Part shown: positions 1 through 10,102 of the stretch, one piece after another
How positions within the stretch are numbered: the first letter of the stretch is position 1
How the letters are laid out: every line of letters begins with the position of its first letter
Origin: Margaritifera margaritifera
Lineage: Eukaryota; Mollusca; Bivalvia; Unionida; Margaritiferidae
Assembly: GCA_029931535.1 (NCBI GenBank)
Contig: JAQPZY010001692.1
Location: 2,581,001-2,645,000, forward strand
Length of the DNA stretch: 64,000 bases
Direction: 5' to 3'
Program-made: the position numbers and the translations under genes
Notes under the pieces: generated by a model
The model's input: only the letters and a program-made list of their open reading frames with translations
The model's database searches: none
What the model was told of the DNA's origin: nothing

Positions 1-286
1 AACCTCATTTTTTCTACGTTACGCACGTTCGTCTGAACGTATCCTCAGCCAGGCTAGTGATAAATATACAGGAAACATTACCACTGTACAGGTAAAGGTA
101 CAGGTAAAAGTATGAAATTGATACCTGCCGTGTTCGGGTTTACGGTGTCAGAGTTTCTCCCATCTGTTTGCTTAGTGTGTCGACATGCGGAGTGAATACA
201 ATAGAATCAGCGAGGGGTGCCATAAAACCCACTGCGACTCACGATGACTGCAATCAAATCCATCACACACTTCCACTAGACTGAGA

Positions 287-315
287 GGATTTTCACTAAA
301 TTAGTGTGAAAATCC
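287..315. repeat. Short palindrome
   Basis: GGATTTTCAC and GTGTGAAAATCC flank a 7-base AT loop. The flanks also repeat a short motif (CCACTAGACTGAG and CCACCAGACTGAG), so this may be a remnant of a small fold-back element. Confidence 0.45.
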
Positions 316-517
316 ACCAGACTGAGTGGACTTAAACTACTCATAGTGGGCACTTAATCCCTTGCCCATTTCTCCACGCCCACTCAATTTGCGTGGTGAA
401 TCATAAAAACACGATGCGTGTACTGTATTTATGACCTGCTGTAAATCAGTTACACAGGCTTTCTGTTGTGGAAACATGATGTGAACTAAACAACTTTGTC
501 ATAGTGAAAAAAATCAA

Positions 518-693
518 CTCACTAACATACCCTTTCTTTGTGTATTTGATAAGATAAAATCCACTCACTAACATACCCTTTCTATGTGTATTTGATAAGA
601 TAAAATCCACTTACTAACATACCCTTTTTATGTGTATCTGATAAGATAAAATCCACTCACTAACATACCCTTTCTATGTGTATTTGATAAGAT
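518..693. repeat. 46-bp minisatellite, about 3.8 copies
   Basis: The unit starts CTCACTAACATACCCTTTCT and contains TGTGTATTTGATAAGATAA. Copies differ by only a few substitutions, so the expansion looks recent. No coding frame runs through it. Confidence 0.9.
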
Positions 694-2386
694 GAGTCTA
701 TAATCATAAACCTATGCAAATTTGATGAATTTGTAAATACTAATTCTGCTATTATTTTAAAAGCAATATCTGACTGAGTACTTTTTGCCATACTTTTCTA
801 TGCAATTACCCTTACTTTGGAATAGAGATTCAGCAAGGAGTAATGCAAGAAAATGGAGACCAACCTATTCTTTTGTAAGGATGGAGGGTATTGCTAGCTG
901 ACTGTCCATACTTCTGCTCACTGATCTAGTGTATGTTATTGTTGAAAGATTTTGCTGACAATTATGGAAATATCAAAATGTTTTGAAAAGAAATTTATAT
1001 ATTTAGATCGCGACTGACAACTACACATACAAACATTAAATATATTTCAATTCTAACTACAGTGTACACATTACAATCAATAACAACAATAGACCTGCTT
1101 TACAGCTATTTTTAAAGTAGAGGATGTCATTAAACCATCAAAACAACAACAGGTGCATATGAAAACAGATGCCTCGGAGAGTATCAATTTGATGTAAAAA
1201 ATGAAGACCTTAATGCAATTTAATTAATGATGTTACAAGATTTGCGATACTGTGGATACTTCTTAAAGCTTTTCTTCTTTCACATTATAAACGCAATAAA
1301 GGTTCTTTTATCTTCAAAACAAGAATGGTGAGTGTCAATTTTGTGTAACATTTATAAACAACTGACTCTATTTTATATATAGGAAAAATATTTGAAAATT
1401 CTTTCTGGCAGAAATTATTTTAATCTTTTCAATTTTGTAATATAGGGCAAAATTTTTACTTTCTGTATGTAAGCTATGTCTTATTTCGGGTTGAAATGAT
1501 AACACTTGCTTGTTAGTTGTGGGATTTATTACCAGATGAAATGGTACGAGATAAACCTAAAACAATACAAAGCATATACTTGATATACAAGACGAATACA
1601 ATACAGAATATAACCGACACAAATACAATACACAATACACAACCCACACGCTAACATATATAATTTTATCACAAAAAATACAAATACTTTACCAGACTCG
1701 AAGGGTATAATTGTTTCGAATTATATTCAATCCCTTGTCTTTCACTTGCGTGAAAGACACGTGCTTTTCTTATTCACGAATATTACTGCTCGAGATGTTG
1801 TCCGTCTAAGAACCAGAGTAGGAATGCCAGAGGATTTTGTTAGTTTGGCGGGGAATCGATGTTAATACTCGTGAAGCCCGGGAATCATGCATCGCGATCA
1901 ATCCCTCACTCGCTCACTCACTCATGATGAACATGCACATTGGTATACAACACAAGTCCCAGGTCACATGTATTTATTCACCCAACCAAAGTATTATCAG
2001 AGTAGTTATTTCTACAACTAATGCATGAAGAGTGTCTCTAATGCTTTCTTTGGAATTGAGGAACTTTGCTGAGTAAAGTATTCAAAGAAGCTGCAAGAAG
2101 TTGTTTCATTTTAGCTTCCTTACTTACAGTATCTCTGAATTTCTATTTTCGACAATGATGCAACTTGCTCAGGGCTTTAGTTTTGTGAGTTTTCCTGAAA
2201 AAACTTAGTTCTGTGACGCCTACTTTTTATTTATTATTTCCAAATACATAACCTCCTCTTCACATGGAAAAGTTCTCAAACTAATCTCTTTGGTAGATCT
2301 GACTATACCCTATGTCCTTCAGTAATTTCAGGTTGCTTAACCCTTAGCTATGGAAAAATATACATTTTTTAAAAATTAAGTACTCC
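694..2386. other. Unassigned AT-rich stretch
   Basis: I see no gene, clear repeat or RNA here. A 63-codon frame at 1837-2028 has no recognisable domain, codon signal or splice context. A short pyrimidine/purine-rich inverted segment around 1735-1760 (TTTCACTTGCGTGAAAG) is a small hairpin. Confidence 0.5.
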
Positions 2387-2640
2387 AAGTTTTCACAAGT
2401 GATTATTCTTAAACGAGGTATGAGAGTACAAATAACTTATTTGTTCATGTATAATACAGGACCAATCCATCTGTGAACAGTGTAGACCCAGTCTATATGT
2501 CATCGCATAATTTACCATCAAAAATAGGCCTGTGCTGTTTCTTTTACATATAATTTCATGTGACCAGCATGGAGTCTGATCTGCCAGCAATGTTGCATCA
2601 AGGTTTGTCTCTGAGTGGGTCAAATGGCCCATGACCTTTC
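2387..2640. repeat. Degenerate copy of the 'GATCTGCC' MITE family
   Basis: It contains CTGTGAACAGTGTAGACC, CATCGCATAAT and GTCTGATCTGCCAGCA. These occur in the same order as in the better MITEs at 21.2-22.8 kb, but terminal repeats are no longer clear. Confidence 0.4.
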
Positions 2641-2839
2641 AAACAGTGAGACATCTACTGGTTAGAATAGTGAAATCAGATAAAGGTATGAGTTTTAATG
2701 CTACATGAAACGGAATAGCCAGTGTGGGGGGGGGAAAAAAAGGAAGATGTAAATGGTGCATTAAATGCCTGTAATGTGCTAAATAATATTATTACAATTT
2801 CATTTATGTAAAAGCCTCTTTCATTAGTTGAATATTTTA

Positions 2840-2915
2840 CCTTTTGAAACCAGAATCATTAAGTGCATTCCTTGTCTTAAATGCAAGCCATCCACAAAAT
2901 TATGTCAAGGCAGAA
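2840..2915 (+). repeat. Fragment of the GACCTTGACC family
   Basis: CCTTGTCTTAAATGCAAGCC followed by ATCCACAAAATT matches the tail part of the array at 4225-4790. A poly-G run follows at about 2977-2986. The rest of 2650-3290 shows nothing else. Confidence 0.45.
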
Positions 2916-3294
2916 GCAGAGATGCTGCCAGAAATTTTCTTAAGAGGGAAAGGACCCCCACACCTACCCTCAGAGGGGGGGGGGGGAGATCATCGGGTGA
3001 GGGGGCAAGGGTAAACTAAGCTGAATGGTAGAAGATGGGTGACAACATTATTATAAGGAGTAGAAACACCTAATTTAAAACAAGCATTTAATGATTTTGT
3101 ATCACTTCTTTGACAATAAATGTATAAGGTAGCTGCATACATAATTGTTGCTCAGCTGGTAAATATTCTTCTTTGTTTCTTATCACTGCCCTTCAAATAT
3201 GGCTTTGCAAACTGAAAATAATTTACTGGACCACACACATCTGTATAGTCATCAGTTTATTTATTGTTTCAGATGTTAGCCCAATGGGCTTTGA

Positions 3295-3446
3295 AACTCT
3301 ATCACTGTAGTAGGAAAATGTCAGAATATCTTAGAGAAAAAAAAATGGGGGAAAAAAATACTTAATCCGAATTATATATCTTTATAGGATTTTATTTTGT
3401 TTTGTTCTCAGATATTCTGACATTTTCTTACTACAGTGATAGAGTT
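3295..3446. repeat. Fold-back (inverted repeat), 37-bp arms
   Basis: The arms 3295-3331 and 3410-3446 are inverse complements with one mismatch by eye, separated by about 78 bases that include a poly-A/poly-T-rich loop. The near-identity implies recent origin or selection for the stem. It lies just 3' of the coding-like relic on the minus strand. It could be a MITE or an RNA hairpin; no target duplication was found. Confidence 0.8.
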
Positions 3447-3460
3447 TTAAAGGTCTGTGG

Positions 3461-4020
3461 TTACCCTATTTCGCCGAGTAGTGTGAATTTTGCTTTGAGA
3501 ACTGAATCACCTTTCACAATCAGTTTTTCGTAAAGGCAAGAACTGCTGCAATTATGACCAGTAGTGAATATTTTCGGGAACTGGTTTTCATGTATCCAAA
3601 ACACAATTTTCCACAATTCAGGCATGTTGTTCCTTGGATATTTCTGTCGATGTATCAGAATTTCTGCATGGCCTAAACCATAGTAAACGACATCATGCCG
3701 GTTATTTCTGTATCACAGCTTTCTGCGCTATGTTCAGTTGGCAACAAACCGTCAGATATTTCATCCTCCCTAGTTTCGTCCTTAACAGATGATCTTTCCA
3801 TCTCGCTGAGTTTCCTAAAGAAATCTGTTATATTTTGTTTCAACATAACACACTACTGTTGCGCTTTAGACATTTCAATCGATGGATCAATTTACTACAC
3901 AGCACCAGGAAACAATTCAATCGGAATACCTCCATAGTTTCTGCAATACTCCAACAGATCTCCATCATAAAGGTGCTTGTATTCAAACAATATTCTCCAT
4001 AGATATAGGATTAATTGAGA
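3461..4020 (-). pseudogene. Decayed coding-like segment, unknown protein
   Basis: On the minus strand two consecutive frames read like protein rather than AT-rich noise. One frame runs from 4020 to about 3673 with three internal stops; its segments include EYCRNYGGIPIELFPGAV and DFFRKLSEMERSSVKDETRE. The other frame runs to the stop at 3461-3463 with about 90 open codons, including YYGLGHAEILIHRQKYPRNN and ELWKIVFWIHENQFPKIF. A shift near 3690-3715 separates them. I do not recognise the family. It could be a processed pseudogene, a domesticated or ancient transposon protein, or chance. A CpG-denser patch with an inverted CCAAT box lies upstream on this strand at about 4080-4210, where a promoter would sit. 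Confidence is low because similarity could not be searched. Confidence 0.3.
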
Positions 4021-4079
4021 TCATGGAGAAAAGTAAAAAAAGACGATCTGATCATCCTAATTAAAAAACAAAAAATAAA

Positions 4080-4215
4080 AAAGTCGCGCATTGGGTTCGA
4101 GAAATCGCGGGAAGCACAGATAACTTGCGCGATCTTTCCCCCATTGGCTTTTAAAAGTTGCGTGACTCGATATCACTTTTGTGAGAAACCCGTGATCCCG
4201 CGGCCTGGCAGCATC
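4080..4215 (-). promoter_or_regulatory. CpG-denser patch, possible old promoter
   Basis: The sequence holds several CpGs (TCGCGCATTGG, ATCGCGGG, TTGCGCGATC, CCCGCGGCC) in a region otherwise nearly free of CpG. It contains CCCATTGGCT, a CCAAT box on the minus strand, upstream of the coding-like relic. No transcription start can be placed. Confidence 0.2.
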
Positions 4216-4224
4216 TCTGCAGAA

Positions 4225-4790
4225 GACACAGAAAGAAAGTTATTTTGCTGAAACTATTTTTCTTCTTTTAGTCTTGGTGACCTTGACCTTTGACTTGTTG
4301 ACACCAAATCTACAGGTGCCTTTCTTGTTTCAAATGCAAACTATCCACAATGTCTAGTCATGGTTTGTAGGATTTGAATTATTTTGTGGAAACTGTTCCT
4401 TCTTGGAGTCACTCTGACCTTGACCTTTGAACTTTTAACCCCAAAATCAATAGGTGACTTCCTTGTCTCAAATGCAAGCCATCTATAAAGTTTAGTCATG
4501 GCATGTGGTACAGAATTTAAATACTTTTGTGGAAATTGTTCTTACTTCTTTCAGTCTGTGACCTTGACCTTTGACCCCCCCCCCAAAATAAAATAAATAG
4601 GCATCTTCCTTGTCTGAAATGCAAGCCATCCACAAAGTTTAGTCAAAGTAGCTGATAAGGAACTAATATATGGTGCAGACACCATGTTTTTTTCATAGGC
4701 ACTGACATTGTTTGGACTGGTGTACAAGTCAAGTTACTGTGCAGAACCAATTTTGATGATACACTCTGCCTTATGGCAGGTGTGTAAAAG
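4225..4790 (+). repeat. GACCTTGACC-family tandem array (about 3 units)
   Basis: Units of about 140-150 bp each contain TGACCTTGACCTTTGAC, a CCAAAATCAATAGG-like stretch, CCTTGTCTCAAATGCAAGCC and ATCCACAAAGTTTAGTCA. The array ends with GATACACTCTGCCTTATGGC. Each unit holds two or three TGACCT-type half-sites in direct repeat. Confidence 0.8.
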
Positions 4791-4799
4791 CAGTCATAT

Positions 4800-5577
4800 T
4801 TTTAAAGACAAGGGGGTGTTTATGTCCCTGTGATGAATGCAAACATTGTGAAAACAGTCAGTGACATGGGGAGACTTTATTGTTATTGTCATGACAAAGC
4901 AATACAAAACTGCATTTCCTTCTACCACAAATGTTAAAAGATCAAGATTGACAGAAGATGTAGAGAAAAGTAAATTTGCAATTTGGATGAGATTTGAGGA
5001 ATATCATAGTGTTAATAATATTCTTTTTCACTATCCCATTCCTTAAAAACACCACCAGAGATCGTTTTGAATACCTGGTCAAAGTAGCATTGGATAAATT
5101 TCAAACTGTCGCTCACTCACTGTGAAATAAGTTTTCTATGAAGCCATGAGGATGACACTTTCCACTGTAGTCAATGAATTATCCTGGCTTGATCATGAGG
5201 TGCAGCACGTGACAAAGATCACATGTCCAAAATACAATTGAGGGTTCCACAAGATACCAACCAATAAAAGCAAGGTACAATATGTTATGACTTTGGGAAT
5301 GCTATTTATAGTTCAGGAATTTCCAAAAGGTTAAGCCCTCTCCATATTATTGATGGATTATAAAATTGATTGATGCATACAAATAAATGTTTGTGCCAAC
5401 CATGGATATTTTGTGCCATAAATGGCACTCAGAACTAAAGATTTTACACCAAACTTTGACAAATATGTGTAAATTAGTAAATTGAGCATAAATGCACTCT
5501 GGATGCAAGACTGCTTATGCAATGGCACATCTGGCTTCAAGCTGTTCACAAATGGGTTGGTGTTATAAACAGGTAAA
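4800..5577. other. Unassigned stretch
   Basis: No gene or recognisable repeat is visible. A 61-codon frame at 4861-5046 has no domain resemblance that I can name. Confidence 0.4.
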
Positions 5578-5578
5578 C

Positions 5579-5732
5579 AGGAGGCCCAAGTGGGCCCGAT
5601 ATTGCTTACCTGACTGACATCTGCCTAACAGCCAAATGCAAGAGCAGTTGGCCATGAAATCTAGGTCAGTAGGATGCTTTGTTAAAACTTCCTGAAAGTT
5701 CACTTTGCCTTGTGGCCAGATGAACTAAAAAT
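5579..5732 (+). repeat. Short complete form of the 'GAGGCCCAAGTGGGCC' family
   Basis: It starts AGGAGGCCCAAGTGGGCC...TTGCTTACCTG and ends CTTTGCCTTGTGGCCAGATG followed by AACTAAAAAT. These are the two ends seen in longer copies at 6180, 8315 and 31320, here only ~150 bp apart. It is useful for defining family termini. Confidence 0.6.
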
Positions 5733-6179
5733 GATAATGTTGCACATTTTATGAGTGTTTGGCCTTGTACTCACTGATGTAGGAGGCCTCCCAAGGGAAA
5801 TGTTTGGCATGGATGGTGATGTGTACAGATCAGGGCTTGGATACCCCATGGACCGGTATAATGCATTGTATGGGTGAATGCCTGCATCCTGAAAAAGAAG
5901 AATGTAAACTACATGCTATTATGCTTCATTCACTCTTATTTGTGTTGATAGTGTCAACAAATTCCAACAAAATGAAAATTATGTTTACAATAGGGCAAGT
6001 TCCCATCAAATGAACAACAGGAGCTACTTTATTGTCTTGCCATATAAAATCCTCCCACTTAATCACATGCAAAAAGAACAACTTAGACCCAGAGCTACCA
6101 GTGCATTATGCAATGGTATACTATACTATACTGCTATACTGCAGTTGGATGCATGTAATATGCAAATAAACATAGTAAT

Positions 6180-7735
6180 ACAAGAGGCCCAAGTAGGCCT
6201 GATATTGCTCACCTGCTTACATAACTTAACAGTTGACCATTTCACTAAGCAGACTTATGTAGTATATTGTAATATATTGAACATAACCTATGTAAACTAT
6301 CTCCCGAACTTTATATCATGTTGATTTTACCTATTTATACTATAGGCTGATAACAATTCTTTCCAAAGATAAAAGCATAATTAATATACAGTCTCTTGCA
6401 TAATCGAAGTCACACAAGATCTTTAAAAGTTAAGTTTACATATGGAGCTTTAATTTGTGGTCAACAGAGTAACCTGTTTTTCACATGAATTGAAATTACA
6501 ACTCACAAGTTGTTTTGTTTTTTTTAAGCCATGGGTTTATATACTCTTGGTTATACAATTTTGCAAGTGTTTCAGGAGAAAAGCATATTGGGCTATTTTA
6601 TTGCATTAAGAGCTAGAAATACAAAATACAAATTCCAAATAATTTACAAATAAGGCACTGAATACCATAAAATAATGTGGAATGCATGTGATAACATATA
6701 TATGAAAAATGCTTTCGGCACTGTAATATGGCAATACTAGCAACTGTCAAACTCTATTTCACCAAATATAAAAAACTTACTTCCAAATATTAAGGAATTT
6801 CAAAAGTGGCAAAGGTTTTAGAAATATTTCTCTGCAAATAAATGTATACACTTATACATGGTTTTTAGAAGAAATATGTTCTTACTGGAACAAAATCAAT
6901 TTTAGAAACAAAAGTCCCTTGAAGGAACTGATGATCTACTGTCCAAAAAGATTTTCCAGGAATTCAAGATAAGATCATTTCTTCTTTTTCACTGTCAAGT
7001 GTTGAAACCATCTCTGATATTCCTGAGCGATAAAATTTTCAAATGAGCCAATGTGGCAGCCACATTGCATGCACGATTAGCACCATTTTCATTTAGGACC
7101 AACTAGACATCATAGGAAGGCTTTTAGTGAAAATCCCATGTTTATATTACCATCCATCCATAGGAGTAGCAATAATAACATTTTTTAGATGTCTGAGCAG
7201 TACCATTTTCATTTAGGACCAACTAGACCTTGGGATGAATGTGTTTGTAAAGTTTCTTGGCAATCCTCCGAGTAGTTTAGGAGGAGCAGCGATAAAAAAC
7301 TTGTGCTAACAGAGGGACGTATGTCAGACAACAGACAAAAAGGCCATCCCATAAGCTCTTCTGGTCTAAGACTAAGTAGAGCTAAAAACAAAATTTACTT
7401 GTAAACCAATATCTCTATTTGTGTACAGAAATTTTAATCCTTAATTACTACACTGTACATAGTTTTACTTGCATACAACTGAACATTATCTCCAACAATA
7501 TTTATGTTTTGATACTTTTCTTCGGTACAAATGACAAATTATTCATTTTAATCCCCAATGTGTATTATATTGTTCTCTTGAAATTACAGATCTTGTATTA
7601 AAAAAATATTTGTTATTTCTGGTGTTCATAATTTTACAAATCCCAAACCTCTTCATTCTCAGTAGTCAAAATCATGAGATACTTCCCTGGCAAAAAAAAA
7701 AGAGAAAGAGAAAGAGACAAATTTTGAAAGCAAAA
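6180..7735 (+). repeat. Long dispersed repeat, paralogous to 42703-43740
   Basis: It begins ACAAGAGGCCCAAGTAGGCC and TGATATTGCTCACCTG. It then follows the same order of segments as the block at 42.7-43.7 kb: AACAGTTGACC, TTAATTTGTGGTCAACAGAG, CACATGAATTGAAATTAC, CCATGGGTTTATAT, ACAAATGACAAATTATTCAT and a GA-rich tract. Only this copy carries a GGACCAACTAGAC-family segment (about 6900-7390). No coding capacity is visible. Confidence 0.7.
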
Positions 7736-9345
7736 AAACAAATGTTTCAATTGCATGTGATGTGAAAACTATTTCTAACTGCACTTAATTTCATTAATAT
7801 GTGCAGATCTTGCTCATAAAAAAACTCCCTGAATATCTAGATGATTTTAAGTTTTATTACAAAGTTTACTCAAAACCAGGCCAAAAATAAACTCTCTAGA
7901 GCTGTAGCAAGTTCAGCCAAGAACACCACATTAATATATATGGATCTGCTCATTATCAAATTGATCCATATTCCAAGTCTGATCAAAATCGGATCAGAAA
8001 TATGACTTCCATAATTGCAACCAGCTCAGCCAATCAGATACAAGATCACCTCATTAATATGAATACATCTCACTTATTATCCAACCTGCCCGAGATCTTG
8101 AATATATAAGTATATATTCCAAGTTTTATCAAAATTGGAACAGAGAATATGGACTCAAAAGTGGTAACAAACTAGGTCAATCGGATGCACGATAATCTCT
8201 TAAATATGCATATCTCACTTACTACTGAACTTGTAAGAAATCTTGACAATATAAATATATGTTCCAAGTGTTATCAAAACTGGATCAGAAATATGGACTC
8301 CTGGAATATAAAAAAAGGCCCAAGTGGTTCTGATATTGCTCACCTGGCTTACCAAACTTAACAGTTGACCATTGCACTAAGCAGGCTTATGTGGTAGTGT
8401 AAGAACATATGCTATCTAAACCATCTCCCAAGCTTTGTATAATGTTGATTTAACCTATTATAGGATAATATCCTGATAAAAATTCTTTCTAAAGATGAAG
8501 GAATAATTAATAGGCACAGTTTCTTGCTCATAATCGAAGTCATCAAAGATGTTGATGATAATAAACTCAACAGGCCAGAACTATGGCTTCAAGAGTTGCA
8601 AGAAGCCCAGTCAATCAGATGCAAAATCACCTCATTAATATACATCGATCTTGCTCATTACTGAAACACTCCAAGATCCTGTGAATAGAAGCATATATTC
8701 CAAGTTTGATCAAAATCAGATCACAAATATGGCCTTCATAGTGGTAACAAGATTAGCCAATCAGGTGCAAGATCAACTCATTAAATTGCATGGATCCTAT
8801 TCATTTTTGAACTAATCTGAAATTTTGACGATATAAACCGATAGTCCAAGTTTTACTGAAATCAGATCAGAAATATAGACTCTCAAAGCAATTGTTGAAG
8901 AACAGATGCATGATAGACAAGGGATGCAGAGCCATACCATAAGATCCTTTGGCCTTCTGGCCAGGTGAGCTAAAAATCTCAACCAATTTGATGCAAGAGT
9001 ACCTCATTAAAATCCATGGATCTCCTTCATTATTGAACTCATCCAAGATCTTGATGATATAAACATATAGTCCCAGTTTAATCAAAAACAGATCAGAAAT
9101 ATATCCCCCCCAGAGTGGTAACAACCTTAGCCAAAAAGAGGCAAGATCACCTCATCATTATCCATAGATTGTGCTCATGTTTTGGACATTTCCAAAATAC
9201 TGATGATACACCTGCATTCCAAGTTTGATCAAAATCAGATAAAAAAAACATGGCATTCAGAGTGGTAACAAGCCAATGGATGATGGATGACAGACACATA
9301 CCACAAGCTCACTAGGCCTTACGGGCACGGGCACGTGAGCTAATA
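7735..9345 (+). repeat. Tandem ~150-bp units of the 'AGATCACCTCATTAATATGC' family
   Basis: Repeated phrases are CCAATCAGATGCAAGATCACC, TCATTAATATG..., TTGCTCATTA, ATCTTGATGATATAA, CCAAGTTTGATCAAAATC and GGATCAGAAATATGG. A second element start (GGCCCAAGTGG...GATATTGCTCACCTGG) occurs at about 8315, and a terminus (GGCCTTCTGGCCAGGTGAGC) at about 8950. A further terminus lies near 9335 (GGGCACGTGAGCTAATAA). No genes. Confidence 0.75.
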
Positions 9346-9483
9346 AACATGATGGAGGCAAAAAACATTTTTTGACTATACAGATGCTAAATACATATAC
9401 CATTATGACTGCTTTGTTTTGCATTTTAAAAAATAAATGAAAGCACATTTTGAAAAAAAGTTCTTAAAATTAAACTAGGTTGT

Positions 9484-10102
9484 TTAACTCATTAACCTTG
9501 GGAGATTTTTTTCATTTTCGCGTGAAATGGGGGTAGGCAACGCATTTTTGGGATTACTTCTGAATGCAGCAAAACACATCTGCTTAAGAAAGCTTCCCAT
9601 TTAGCCGGATGCTTATGTGTATCAGAAACATTCTTTTTGATTGGCTATTATGCTCACAAATGTGCAGAAGGGTAAAAGTTGGACTTTTTTTTTTTTTTTT
9701 TTTCGTATTGGACCCCCGATTTTTGTGTCTTGGCCTCTTTTTACTCCAAATCTCAAACTTATCCTACTTTTTGAAAAGGTTCATCTGTCTGTGTGCAGTT
9801 CAGACCGGTCTGCTTTAGATCTAAGGCCAAAAAGTCTAAAATCCGGACACAAACTCCAGTTCCAAAACTGGCAATTTTCGACCTAAAAAAAATTGGGTCT
9901 CAAAAAAAGCATTTTTTTCGCTGTACTTTTTAATGCCAGTAGAAAGTTGACATTATTTGGTATCATTGTAGAGCTACATCTGTCTACTTTCCTGCAAATC
10001 CATCCACTTTAGTGTATCTTAAATGATGTTGATGTTACAGAGCTTGGAAGTAGGGTACCACCTTATGACGCGTAAACATGGTGCTAGGGGTTAATGAGTT
10101 AA
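9484..10102 (+). mobile_element. MITE core unit (first of seven)
   Basis: The inverted termini are TTAACTCATTAACC and GGTTAATGAGTTAA. TTAA flanks both ends and no transposase is encoded. The flank left of this copy (AAATTAAACTAGGTTG) does not resemble the spacer, so it marks the true outer edge. Confidence 0.7.

Noticed and set aside
1837..2028. 63-codon frame
   Set aside because: No recognisable domain or splice context. The length is expected by chance.
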